Positions 6,758-14,182 of a stretch of 22,294 nucleotides of DNA are shown in pieces. Position numbers and translations under genes: made by a program. The notes beneath the pieces are model-generated. The model was not told where the DNA came from. It did not search any database and worked only from the letters and a program-made list of their open reading frames with translations. Position 1 is the stretch's first letter, and every line of letters begins with the position of its first letter. The DNA comes from STD2-77 sp964503935 (GTDB lineage: Bacteria > Patescibacteriota > Minisyncoccia > JAHIHE01 > JAGLIN01), in the NCBI GenBank assembly GCA_964503935.1, contig CAZDCJ010000015.1, positions 1-22,294 on the forward strand, given 5' to 3'.

Positions 6758-6938
6758 CCAAAATGCACAGGGTTGGCCGCTACTCCGTCCGCTAAGACAG
6801 TTATGCATTTTGGAGTAGTGAACTTTAGTTCGCGCGCATTCCGGATCCAGCTTGGGATAGCAGCGCAGACTAAAGTCTGCTACTCCATCCGTTAAGACGG
6901 TTTTGCATCTGAAGTAGCGGGTTTTAATCCGCTACTTC
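6758..6938. repeat. Two-copy nested palindromic repeat (family D)
   Basis: Two related units, GCTACTCC(G/A)TCCG(C/T)TAAGAC(A/G)GTT.TGCAT (from 6779 and from 6879), start exactly 100 bases apart. Around them are inverted repeats: CCAAAATGCA (6758-6767) with TGCATTTTGG (6804-6813), GCAGACT/AGTCTGC (6865-6880), and GAAGTAGCGG (6911-6920) with CCGCTACTTC (6929-6938). A partial third copy lies at 10870-10895. The 6632-7099 interval otherwise holds no gene apart from the promoter at 7034. Confidence 0.75.
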
Positions 6939-7033
6939 ATAACATATTGGAAATTTAGTCTGCGCCGAGTCGACAAGGGGGGGGTGTCCTGCAATAACAT
7001 CCCGTCTGTCATATGGATTTTTGTCTTCGAGCG

Positions 7034-7042
7034 TGGTAGAAT
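7034..7042 (+). promoter_or_regulatory. Extended -10 element upstream of the ABC exporter genes
   Basis: TGG-TAGAAT about 57 bases before the ATG at 7100. No convincing -35 is present at 16-18 bases. Confidence 0.4.
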
Positions 7043-7099
7043 TGGGTGTTAGCCGATACTCTGTTCGGATATTGGGAAATAAGCACTCAAAGAAGATAA

Positions 7100-8836
7100 A
7101 TGCGCTATATACTTAGATATTTCAAGCCCTACCTTCCGTGGCTCCTGGTCCTGGTATTTTTCGTGGCCGGGCAGGCGTATGTGAATCTGGCTCTTCCGGA
7201 TTATACTTCGAGGATCGTGAATGAAGTGGTAGGGGAGCTGAACTTCGGAGCTATCTATTCCGTGGGAGCGGAGATGCTCCTCGTCACTCTCTTGGGCGGC
7301 CTCTTTACCGTGGCCACCGGTTTTCTGGCGGCTCGGATCGCAACCGCTTATGCGCGCAGACTGCGCGCCGCGGCTTTCTCCAGAGTGGAAGCTTTCTCTT
7401 TGGGCGAATTCAATGTATTTTCCTCCTCGTCGCTCATCACCCGCGCGACCAACGATATCCAACAGCTCCAGAATGTGCTCGTGATGCTGATGAGGATGAC
7501 ACTCCTTGCGCCGTTCATGGGAATCGGAGCGGTCATCAAGGCATATCGCCTGGCGCCTGACATGTCCTGGATAATGTTCTATGCCATCGGTTTCTTGTTC
7601 GCCGTGCTGACGGTACTTCTTCTCGTCGCCATCCCGAAATTCACCCTCATCCAGCAGCTGGTAGATAAGCTGGGACTTCAGATGCGGGAAATGCTGGCCG
7701 GCGTGCGCGTGATCCGTGCTTATGACAAGGACGTAGCTGTGGAAGGAAAATTTTCCGAGGCCAATGAGGAATCGACCCGCCTTAACATCTTTGTCGGGAG
7801 GATGATTTCGCTCATCTCGCCGGTGATGACGCTCCTCATGGGGCTTACCGGCGTAGCGGTAGTCTGGGTCGGCGCCTATCTCGTCCAAGCCGGCGCCCTC
7901 AATATCGGGGATATCGTGGCACTCATGCAATACGTATCGCAGGCGATATTCTCGTTCTTTATCTTGTCATTCATCTTCGTCATGGTGCCGCGCGCGGCGG
8001 TGTCTGCCCGGCGGATCGAAGAGGTCCTTGGGATGGAGCCCCGGGTCAAGGATCCCGATAATCCCGAGCCCCTGCCTTCTCTCTTAAAAGGGGTAGTCGA
8101 GTTCAAAGATGTGAGCTTCAATTACGGCGGGTCGGAAGAGCCGATTCTTTGCAATATCTCTTTCGCGGCGAAGCCCGGCGAGACTACGGCTATCATCGGC
8201 TCGACCGGGAGCGGCAAATCTACTCTGCTCAATCTCATCCCGCGCCTTTATGATGTGACGGCGGGATGTGTCACTTTGGACGGGACGGATATCCGCAGCA
8301 TCACCCAGCGCGAACTCCGCGCGCATATCGGATACATTCCGCAAAAAGCGCAGCTCTTTTCCGGAACTATCCGGAGCAATATCGCGTACGGGGCGCCGGA
8401 GGCGGCGGACGAAGATATCAAGAGGGCCGCGGAGATCGCCCAAGCCGCGGAATTCATCGACGGACTTCCGGAGAAGATGGATAGCGAGGTGGCCCAGGGC
8501 GGGACCAACCTTTCCGGCGGGCAGAAGCAGCGCATCTCCATCGCACGGGCTATCGCGCGGCGTACTCCGATCGTCCTCTTCGATGACAGCTTTTCGGCGC
8601 TCGACTACCGGACGGATGCCCGGTTGCGCAGAGCGCTCAAGAAGGAACTTGCGGACTCTACGATCATCATCGTCGCACAGCGGATCAGCACTATCATGGA
8701 TGCGGACAATATCATCGTCCTGGATAACGGCAATATCGTGGGGCAGGGCAGACACGAGGAGCTCCTCCGGTCCTGTCCGGTCTATCAGGAGATTGCCGCT
8801 TCCCAGCTTTCAGCGGAGGAGATGGATAAGAAATGA
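7100..8836 (+). CDS. ABC exporter half-transporter, subunit with degenerate nucleotide site (TM287/BmrC-like)
   Basis: The 578-residue product fuses a six-helix type IV exporter membrane domain (about 1-310) to a nucleotide-binding domain (about 333-565). Walker A is GSTGSGKST (367-375), the Q-loop YIPQ (Gln415), the signature LSGGQ (471-475) intact, and Walker B IVLFDD (491-496). Asp496 stands where the catalytic Glu is normally found, and the switch His is Gln527 (VAQR). This combination marks the catalytically impaired half of heterodimeric exporters such as TM287/288, LmrCD and BmrCD. The partner is encoded 60 bases downstream. Substrate unknown; multidrug or lipid export is the usual role. 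The start is supported by AGAAG ten bases upstream. Confidence 0.92.
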   Translation: MRYILRYFKPYLPWLLVLVFFVAGQAYVNLALPDYTSRIVNEVVGELNFGAIYSVGAEMLLVTLLGGLFTVATGFLAARIATAYARRLRAAAFSRVEAFSLGEFNVFSSSSLITRATNDIQQLQNVLVMLMRMTLLAPFMGIGAVIKAYRLAPDMSWIMFYAIGFLFAVLTVLLLVAIPKFTLIQQLVDKLGLQMREMLAGVRVIRAYDKDVAVEGKFSEANEESTRLNIFVGRMISLISPVMTLLMGLTGVAVVWVGAYLVQAGALNIGDIVALMQYVSQAIFSFFILSFIFVMVPRAAVSARRIEEVLGMEPRVKDPDNPEPLPSLLKGVVEFKDVSFNYGGSEEPILCNISFAAKPGETTAIIGSTGSGKSTLLNLIPRLYDVTAGCVTLDGTDIRSITQRELRAHIGYIPQKAQLFSGTIRSNIAYGAPEAADEDIKRAAEIAQAAEFIDGLPEKMDSEVAQGGTNLSGGQKQRISIARAIARRTPIVLFDDSFSALDYRTDARLRRALKKELADSTIIIVAQRISTIMDADNIIVLDNGNIVGQGRHEELLRSCPVYQEIAASQLSAEEMDKK

Positions 8837-8840
8837 GATG

Positions 8841-8866
8841 TGTCATTCCCGCGGAGGCGGGAATCC
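8841..8866. repeat. REP-like palindrome between the two ABC genes (family A)
   Basis: TGTCATTCCCGCGGAGGCGG continues GAATCC. ATTCCCGC (8845-8852) and GCGGGAAT (8857-8864) form a perfect eight-pair stem around GGAG. A second member lies at 10944-10970. It starts four bases after the first ABC stop and may stabilise or attenuate the bicistronic mRNA. Confidence 0.75.
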
Positions 8867-8896
8867 GGGATAAATTCAAAGCAATCAAAATAGATT

Positions 8897-10750
8897 ATGA
8901 GTTCCAATGAGAATAGACAAATGAACGGGCGAGGGCCGAGGCAGCATAGCGGGCCGCCGGGAAGCATCGGTATGGGCGCGGTTCCCAAGGCCAAGGACTT
9001 CAAGAAGACTTCGCGCCGGCTTATCAGTTACCTCAAATTATATCGGGGGAGCTTTGTCTTGGTCCTGGTCCTCGCTGTCCTCGGCACGGTCTGTTCGGTC
9101 TTGGGTCCCCGGATTTTGGGAAACATGACGGACATCATCATACGCGGCGTGATAGGTACCGGCGGCATCGATTTTGCCGCTATTGTCCGCACGGGCTATA
9201 TCCTTGTGGCGCTCTATGGCCTGAGCGCGCTGCTCGGCTATATCCAGGGATACATCATGGCGGGGATTTCGCAGAAGATAACTTTCGTCTTGCGGCGCGA
9301 TGTCGCAGAAAAAGTCGCGAAGCTTCCGCTCCGCTACTCCGATCGTCACGAAAAAGGGGACACAATCAGCCTCGTTACTAATGACGTGGAAAGCATAAGC
9401 CAGAATCTCAACCAGAGCCTGGTGCAGGTCATCACCTCCTTAGTGGCCATCGTCGGTGTACTCATCATGATGATTACCATCAGCCTGCCGATGACCGTCC
9501 TTGCGGTCATGATCATACCGGTGAGTATGGTATTTATCCGCACTGTCGTGAAGCGCTCCCAAAGCTACTACGCTACCCAGCAGAGCGCCCTCGGAAAGAT
9601 GGACGGCCATGTGGAGGAGATGTTTTCCAATCATGTCATCGTCAAAGCATATAACGGCGAAGACGAGTCGGTCGCGCGTTTCAGTCGCATCAGCGATGAC
9701 CTCTATGAGAGCGGGTGGAAAGCCCAATTCATGTCCGGCCTCATCATGCCGATCATGCACTTCATCAGCAATCTCGGCTATGTGGCGGCAACTCTTCTCG
9801 GCGGTTATCTGGCGCTCCAAGGCAGGGTCACTATCGGCGGTATCCAGGCCTTCCTCCAGTACATGAACCAGTTCACCCAGCCGATCTCACAGACCGCGAA
9901 TATCGCCAATGTCTTCCAGGCAATCGTGGCAGCGGCGGAAAGAGTGTTCGATTTCCTAGACGAAGAGGAGGAATATCCGGAGACTGATACCGTACGCGCC
10001 CCCGAAACGATTTCAGGGCAGGTGGAATTCCAAGACATCTTCTTCGGTTACGATCCGGAGAAGCCGGTCATCCATGACTTCTCGGCCAGCATTGCGCCGC
10101 GGCAGAATATCGCTATCGTGGGCCCGACGGGGGCGGGCAAGACCACTATCGTCAATCTTCTGATGCGCTTCTATGATATCGACAAGGGGAATATTGCGAT
10201 TGACGGGGTGGATACGAGCAAAATGAAGCGCAGGGATGTGCGCCGCCTTTTCGGTATGGTACTCCAGGACACTTGGCTCTTCTCCGGCACTATCGCGGAG
10301 AACATCGCTTTCGGCAAGCCGGAAGCTAATCGCGAAGAAATCGAAGAAGCGGCGCGCAAGGCTCACGCGGACCATTTCATCCGCACGCTCCCACAGGGTT
10401 ACGATACAGTCATCGCGGATTCCATCGATAATATCTCGGCGGGAGAGAAGCAGCTTCTTACGATCGCCCGCGCCATCCTGGCGGACGCGCCCATGCTCAT
10501 CCTCGACGAGGCGACCTCTTCCGTCGATACTCGCACTGAGAGCCTCATCCAATCGGCGATGGACGAGCTTACCCATGGCCGGACCAGCTTCGTCATCGCG
10601 CACCGCCTCTCGACCATCCGGAGCGCCGATCTCATATTGGTGATGAAGGACGGCAACATCATCGAGCAAGGGAGGCACGAGGAGCTTCTTTCAAAAGGCG
10701 GTTTCTACGCCGCGCTCTACAATAGCCAGTTTGCGAAGGCGGTAGCATAG
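8897..10750 (+). CDS. ABC exporter half-transporter, catalytic partner (TM288/BmrD-like)
   Basis: The 617-residue product has a polar N-terminal extension of about 38 residues, a six-helix membrane domain, and a nucleotide-binding domain from about 376. Walker A is GPTGAGKTT (409-417), the Q-loop VLQD (Gln457), Walker B LILDE with catalytic Glu538, and the switch His569 (IAHR) is present. The signature is ISAGE (513-517) instead of LSGGQ. Combined with the 7100 product, this gives one canonical ATP site (this Walker A/B with the other LSGGQ) and one degenerate site, as in TM287/288. The ATG at 8897 has no clear Shine-Dalgarno. Co-transcription with 7100 is likely. Confidence 0.92.
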   Translation: MSSNENRQMNGRGPRQHSGPPGSIGMGAVPKAKDFKKTSRRLISYLKLYRGSFVLVLVLAVLGTVCSVLGPRILGNMTDIIIRGVIGTGGIDFAAIVRTGYILVALYGLSALLGYIQGYIMAGISQKITFVLRRDVAEKVAKLPLRYSDRHEKGDTISLVTNDVESISQNLNQSLVQVITSLVAIVGVLIMMITISLPMTVLAVMIIPVSMVFIRTVVKRSQSYYATQQSALGKMDGHVEEMFSNHVIVKAYNGEDESVARFSRISDDLYESGWKAQFMSGLIMPIMHFISNLGYVAATLLGGYLALQGRVTIGGIQAFLQYMNQFTQPISQTANIANVFQAIVAAAERVFDFLDEEEEYPETDTVRAPETISGQVEFQDIFFGYDPEKPVIHDFSASIAPRQNIAIVGPTGAGKTTIVNLLMRFYDIDKGNIAIDGVDTSKMKRRDVRRLFGMVLQDTWLFSGTIAENIAFGKPEANREEIEEAARKAHADHFIRTLPQGYDTVIADSIDNISAGEKQLLTIARAILADAPMLILDEATSSVDTRTESLIQSAMDELTHGRTSFVIAHRLSTIRSADLILVMKDGNIIEQGRHEELLSKGGFYAALYNSQFAKAVA

Positions 10751-10763
10751 ATTATCTCAGGCT

Positions 10764-10808
10764 GTCATTGCGAGTTTCGAGCTACTGCGAGAAGCGTGGC
10801 AATCCCGG
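10764..10808. repeat. Dispersed repeat unit (family B, copy 1)
   Basis: TGTCATTGCGAG at the left and GCGTGGCAATCCCGG at the right, the same ends as the left half of the composite element at 21160-21289. It sits 13 bases after the stop of the second ABC gene. Confidence 0.65.
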
Positions 10809-10833
10809 TACTATGCATAAGCGTTAACGAAGC

Positions 10834-10872
10834 AAGGACAGTCCTTCTTGTCTGGCAAGGACTGTCCTTTTT
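10834..10872 (+). terminator. Terminator after the ABC operon
   Basis: AAGGACAGTCC (10834-10844) and GGACTGTCCTT (10859-10869) form a perfect 11-pair stem with a 14-base loop, running into TTTTT (10868-10872). Confidence 0.75.
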
Positions 10873-10895
10873 GCATTTTGGAGTAGCGGAATTCA
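10870..10895. repeat. Partial family D repeat
   Basis: TTTGCATTTTGGAGTAGCGG is shared with the 6804-6820 and 6904-6920 segments and is followed by the palindrome GCGGAAT-TC-ATTCCGC. It overlaps the terminator's T tract. Confidence 0.6.
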
Positions 10896-10943
10896 TTCCG
10901 CGGGCATATAGAAGCGGGAGCGGGTCTCGCCCTCGATTTCTTG

Positions 10944-10970
10944 TGTCATCCCCGCCTCCGCGGGGATCCA
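10944..10970. repeat. REP-like palindrome (family A, copy 2)
   Basis: TGTCATCCCCGC-CTCC-GCGGGGATCC. ATCCCCGC (10948-10955) pairs perfectly with GCGGGGAT (10960-10967). It differs from the 8841 copy by a compensating T/A to C/G change in each arm, and its loop is the complement (CTCC against GGAG). It completes the gene-free stretch 10751-11107, which holds only repeats, a terminator and the next promoter. Confidence 0.7.
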
Positions 10971-11046
10971 GGAAGCGGGATTATGTACTAGATCCCCGAC
11001 TTCTCAGGAATGATACCCCACAGGTAGAACCTTATAAGTCGTACTT

Positions 11047-11075
11047 TTGTATGGTTTTTTGTTTGGCGGTATAAT
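11047..11075 (+). promoter_or_regulatory. Promoter of the hydrolase gene
   Basis: TTGTAT (11047-11052), a 17-base spacer and a perfect TATAAT (11070-11075), 32 bases before the ATG at 11108. This is the best sigma-70-type match in the window. Confidence 0.7.
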
Positions 11076-11107
11076 GCATATAGACAAACTCATAACATCT
11101 ATCACAT

Positions 11108-11662
11108 ATGAAGAAAGTTTTTATTATCCACGGTTTCGAAGGTATGCCTAACGGCGGTTGGCGGCCGTGGCTTATGTCCGAATTGGAAAAAATCGGCGTT
11201 TATACCTGCGCGCTTCCTATGCCGATGCCGGAAAAACCGGTAGAGTCAGAATGGGTGGCGGAATTATCCCGCCATATTTTGCCCGGAACATCGGATGATT
11301 ATTTCCTGGTCGGTCACAGCCTGGGGGCGCCTGCTATCCTGCGATATCTTGAATCAGCTTCTCCGGATGTCCGTATCAAAGGGGCAGTACTGACGGCCTC
11401 GCCGCTTGATGACGTGGGGATAGCAGGGATAAAGGACTTTTTTAAGATGCCATTCGATTTCGAGGCAATAAAGCAGAGAGCCTCCCGTTTTGCAGTCATC
11501 CACGGTGACAACGATGACGTGGTACCTGTGGAACATGCTAAAAAATTAGCCCGTGAATTAGACGCCGAACTCATCTTGGTTTCCGGGGGCGGCCATCTCA
11601 CCGGGTCCGACGGATGGTATCAGCTGCCTCAGGTACTAGAGGCGCTGAGAGAGATGTTCTAA
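11108..11662 (+). CDS. RBBP9/YdeN-family serine hydrolase (alpha/beta fold)
   Basis: The 184-residue cytoplasmic protein has the typical start MKKVFIIHGFEG and WRPWLMSELEKIG. The nucleophile elbow is GHSLG (Ser71). The acid is probably Asp136 in HGDNDDVVP, and the base His163 in SGGGHLTGSDG, giving a complete catalytic triad. Length and motif spacing fit the RBBP9/YdeN family of small serine hydrolases, whose natural substrates are mostly unknown. It has its own TATAAT promoter with a short leader and no Shine-Dalgarno. A composite palindrome follows the stop by 38 bases. Confidence 0.9.
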   Translation: MKKVFIIHGFEGMPNGGWRPWLMSELEKIGVYTCALPMPMPEKPVESEWVAELSRHILPGTSDDYFLVGHSLGAPAILRYLESASPDVRIKGAVLTASPLDDVGIAGIKDFFKMPFDFEAIKQRASRFAVIHGDNDDVVPVEHAKKLARELDAELILVSGGGHLTGSDGWYQLPQVLEALREMF

Positions 11663-11700
11663 ACGGTATATTTTCCAAGCGAAACCAATATTCACTTTGC

Positions 11701-11812
11701 CATTCTGAGTGGAGCGTAAGCGGAGTCGAAGAATCCCTTCATTACTACTTGTCTTGTTCAAATGCCATAGGTCTATCATTAAGAGAGGGATTCCTCGACT
11801 TCGCTCGGAATG
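11701..11812. repeat. Composite palindromic repeat (family C)
   Basis: The left arm, CATTCTGAGTGGAGCG then AGTCGAAGAATCCCTT (11701-11739), is inverted at the right as GAGGGATTCCTCGACTTCGC then TCGGAATG (up to 11812). The arms are imperfect and the centre is about 45 bases. The CATTCTGAG...GAAGAATC / GATTCCTCGAC..CGGAATG layout is a widespread bacterial dispersed repeat. It separates the hydrolase and Dcd genes. Confidence 0.75.
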
Positions 11813-11857
11813 ACAAAAGGCATGAAAGCGGGAAAAATTATTAATTTACATCATTAC

Positions 11858-12310
11858 ATGATCCTCTCCTCATCTTCCATTCAAGCCGCGGTACGAAATA
11901 GCGAGCTGGGCATTACGCCGTTCGATGAAAGCAATCTCAAAGGCGCGAGCTATACTTTCACGCTCTCGCCGAAACTTTTGATTCCCAAGAAAGTCGAACT
12001 GCTTATCGTGGGCGGGGAGTGTGAGCGCTACCAGTTTACAATGGGTCCCGACGGATATATCCTCCAGCCCGGGGAATTCGTCTTAGGATTTACGGCGGAG
12101 CATCTGGCGCTCAGGGACAGATACGCATGCTTTTTGGGCACGCGCGGATCGTGCGCGCAGCTGGGACTTTCGGTCCTTCTCAGTTCCAGTATCGCCGAGC
12201 CGGATACGGACAATGCGATCATTTTGGAAATCCATAACGCCGGCAATTCTCCCATCCGGCTGGAAGCGGGCATGAAGATTATGAAGGGGGCCTTTATGCC
12301 GGTAAGCTGA
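11858..12310 (+). CDS. dCTP deaminase/dUTPase family protein with altered active-site motif
   Basis: The start at 11858 gives MILSSSSIQAAV, matching the family N-terminus; an in-frame ATG at 11810 lies inside the preceding repeat and is rejected. The 150-residue product keeps the fold signature LQPGEFVLGFTAEHL (69-83), the QLGL strand, ILEIHNAG with Glu124 in place of the catalytic Glu (E. coli Dcd Glu138), and LEAGMKIMKGAF. The usual G-RSSLARLGL is TRGSCAQLGL (95-104): Ser111 and Arg115 of E. coli appear as Gly97 and Gln101. Enzymes of the family make dUMP/dUTP from dCTP. With these changes, activity is uncertain. It is slightly shorter than typical Dcd (about 170-190). No Shine-Dalgarno is seen. 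Confidence 0.82.
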   Translation: MILSSSSIQAAVRNSELGITPFDESNLKGASYTFTLSPKLLIPKKVELLIVGGECERYQFTMGPDGYILQPGEFVLGFTAEHLALRDRYACFLGTRGSCAQLGLSVLLSSSIAEPDTDNAIILEIHNAGNSPIRLEAGMKIMKGAFMPVS

Positions 12311-12365
12311 GGCGGCAGAGTGGGTATTTTATTATCAAAAGATGCGGAGGTCATCCGGAATAAGC

Positions 12366-12387
12366 GAGCGCCGAGAAGCGCTCTTTT
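12366..12387 (+). terminator. Terminator after the Dcd-family gene
   Basis: GAGCGC (12366-12371) and GCGCTC (12378-12383) pair around CGAGAA, followed by TTTT. Confidence 0.6.
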
Positions 12388-12409
12388 ATTATCCCGGGAA
12401 GCTTCATTA

Positions 12410-12418
12410 TGATATAAT
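12410..12418 (+). promoter_or_regulatory. Extended -10 promoter of the Cys-rich gene
   Basis: TGA-TATAAT inside the 15-mer CATTATGATATAATT (12405-12419), which recurs exactly before the antiporter gene at 15498-15512. It ends 28 bases before the ATG at 12447. No strong -35 is visible. Confidence 0.6.
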
Positions 12419-12446
12419 TGATGTAAATAATTCTAAGCCTAAAAGT

Positions 12447-12983
12447 ATGTCCAAGAATATCATCCTGTTTGTCGGCGGTGCGATCGTTATCACTGCGGCG
12501 GCAGGATATCTCCTGTTGTCGGGAGGTGGAGGAGGCGGCGACCAGGAGGTTGTTTCTTCCGAGTGCGCCTCGCTATGCGAGGGCGCCGCAAACGCCTGTC
12601 CATCTCTGATTGATGAAGGAAAATGCCTTACCGGGTGCGAAGATTCCAGCGAGGAGACCAAGGAGTATCTGTCCGGTGCCGGAGATTGCGAGGAACTTAT
12701 GGCAAAGCCGGAATTGATTTCTGACTTGATTACCGCGGAAACGAGCGAGCCGAAGGTAAGCGCGGGGACGGATAAAGATGCGGATGCTTCCCAGGAATGC
12801 GAGGCGGCTTGCGGCCGTTATGTCACGGCCTGCCTGACGCTGGTGCCGAATGCTACCCCGGCGCTCTTCGACGAAGGCTATCAGTCCTGCCTCGGGCAAT
12901 GCGCCGGCTGGGACGGCGCCAAGACGGAGTGCATGATCGGCGCCTTCGATTGCGAAGCGATGACCGAGCAGTGCGGTTTATAA
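12447..12983 (+). CDS. Membrane-anchored Cys-rich protein with duplicated module
   Basis: The 178-residue product starts at 12447 (MSKNIILFVGG), after the promoter; the in-frame ATG at 12342 lies upstream of the terminator and promoter and is rejected. An N-terminal hydrophobic helix (about 4-24) acts as anchor or uncleaved signal and is followed by a Gly6 linker. Two copies of a Cys module follow. The first is ECASLC-x6-C-x8-C-x3-C-x16-C. The second is ECEAAC-x6-C-x18-C-x3-C, then three further Cys. The even Cys number in an exported acidic protein suggests disulfides. No family is recognised; similar C-x3-C-x6-C modules occur in secreted proteins of other bacteria. The next exported protein begins 19 bases downstream, so the two are probably co-transcribed. 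Confidence 0.75.
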   Translation: MSKNIILFVGGAIVITAAAGYLLLSGGGGGGDQEVVSSECASLCEGAANACPSLIDEGKCLTGCEDSSEETKEYLSGAGDCEELMAKPELISDLITAETSEPKVSAGTDKDADASQECEAACGRYVTACLTLVPNATPALFDEGYQSCLGQCAGWDGAKTECMIGAFDCEAMTEQCGL

Positions 12984-13002
12984 TTATTTAGCTTCATCTT
13001 CC

Positions 13003-13968
13003 ATGAAAAAAGAACTTATGATCGGCGGCCTCACGGTCGCTGCAGTCGGAGCTTTGGGGTATATGGCATTTTCTCCCGAACGCGCCTCGGAACCTTCTCT
13101 GTTAAAGGAAGATCGGGGGGTGGAATCAACCGCGGAGGATAAGCGCAAGATTGAGGACCTCATATGGGAGGAGTGGAAAGACAAAGAACGGTATTCTTTC
13201 TGCCAAGGAGAAGCTGTCATTACCAGCAATTACGAGGATCCGATCCTGCGCGATTTCGGTTTGCTCGAGCATACCTCTCGGGAGCTCCTGCTTTTTGACA
13301 AGGAAGCGAACAAGCTTTTTGTCGTTGCCCGCGAAATCAAGTATGGTTATGACGGCAGGCTGAATACTCAGATGGGGGATATGATGATAGACATACCGGT
13401 AAAGGAAAGCGGGTCTTTGAGCGAGGCTTATGCCAAGAATGAGATGCCGATCCGGATAGATTATTACGGCAATTATATCGCGACCGATCCTAGTACCAAA
13501 GGGAACATGTGGGTCCGCCATGCCATAGGCGAAGAAACAGACATGGTGAATCCGCGCACGGGATGCGCGGGCGTGTATTATCTGGACAATGCCCCCGGTA
13601 AGGATATGCTTGTCGGCGCCGAAAATATCGCGATTGATCGCAAATGCGAAGGTAACGATATCAATGGGAGATATGAAGGGGATTTCTCTTTTACCTGCGT
13701 CGCTGTCGATCATAGCGCGGCGCGGAACATATACGAAGGAATGAAAGCGAAAGAAGCCCCGCGGGATGACAAGGCGGAACTTCCCGCCACGGAAGAGACG
13801 GCTGAAGACAGCCTGGAAGATGCCCTCAGAGCATCGGAGGCAGGCGCGGATGACGAAGATGTGCAGGCAAATTCCGCAGACGAAGCTCGCGAAGCCGCTA
13901 CCGCGGCGGAAACCTCCGTGCCAGATTCGGAGGACTTGGGGGGTATATTGGAGCAGTTCGGGCAATAG
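13003..13968 (+). CDS. Membrane-anchored exported protein with acidic low-complexity tail
   Basis: The 321-residue product has an N-terminal hydrophobic segment (MIGGLTVAAVGALGYMAF, about 6-23) predicted to anchor it with the rest outside. Residues about 45-240 form a folded region without a recognised domain (IWEEWKDKERYSFCQGEAVITSN, DFGLLEHTSRELLLFD, GNMWVRHAIGEETDMVNPRTGC, FTCVAVDHS). From about 245 to 321 the sequence is low-complexity, rich in Ala, Glu and Asp. It follows the Cys-rich gene by 19 bases and both share the same anchor-plus-exodomain plan, so they may act together at the surface; that is inference. Confidence 0.75.
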   Translation: MKKELMIGGLTVAAVGALGYMAFSPERASEPSLLKEDRGVESTAEDKRKIEDLIWEEWKDKERYSFCQGEAVITSNYEDPILRDFGLLEHTSRELLLFDKEANKLFVVAREIKYGYDGRLNTQMGDMMIDIPVKESGSLSEAYAKNEMPIRIDYYGNYIATDPSTKGNMWVRHAIGEETDMVNPRTGCAGVYYLDNAPGKDMLVGAENIAIDRKCEGNDINGRYEGDFSFTCVAVDHSAARNIYEGMKAKEAPRDDKAELPATEETAEDSLEDALRASEAGADDEDVQANSADEAREAATAAETSVPDSEDLGGILEQFGQ

Positions 13969-13972
13969 ACTG

Positions 13973-13994
13973 GATATCGCGCGTCAGCGATATC
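13973..13994. terminator. Hairpin after the exported pair, possible terminator
   Basis: GATATCGC and GCGATATC form a perfect eight-pair stem around GCGTCA, five bases after the stop. The following GTTTCG is a poor T tract. A second palindrome GAGAATATTCTC (14003-14014) is followed by ACGG and TTTTT. Confidence 0.35.
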
Positions 13995-14182
13995 GTTTCG
14001 AGGAGAATATTCTCACGGTTTTTCTTGCGGCAGTTGCCGACAACGCCGGTGCTGCTTCGGCGGATGAAAGACGGCAGCGCAAGCATGATATCTGTCTTCG
14101 AGTTTATCGGACAGTCAGAGAAAAGATAGTTTGCGAGAACAGCAGAAAGACTTGGCCGCTTTAGTGATCATTTCAGACATGT

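Noticed and set aside
6494..6808. Minus-strand 104-residue frame containing GEIRTRGTIAGT
   Set aside because: The segment is the antisense translation of tRNA-Ser, a well-known false protein.
7049..7930. Minus-strand 293-residue frame rich in His and Glu
   Set aside because: It is antisense to the ABC membrane domain, with typical shadow composition.
10796..11074. 92-residue + strand frame between the ABC genes and the hydrolase
   Set aside because: It is composed of repeats, a terminator and the next promoter.
12342..12446. Longer start for the Cys-rich protein
   Set aside because: It lies upstream of a terminator (12366-12387) and the -10 at 12413, and the extra residues destroy the N-terminal anchor position.
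13766..14164. 132-residue frame overlapping the end of the exported protein
   Set aside because: It is an out-of-frame reading of the acidic low-complexity tail and of the hairpins after it.
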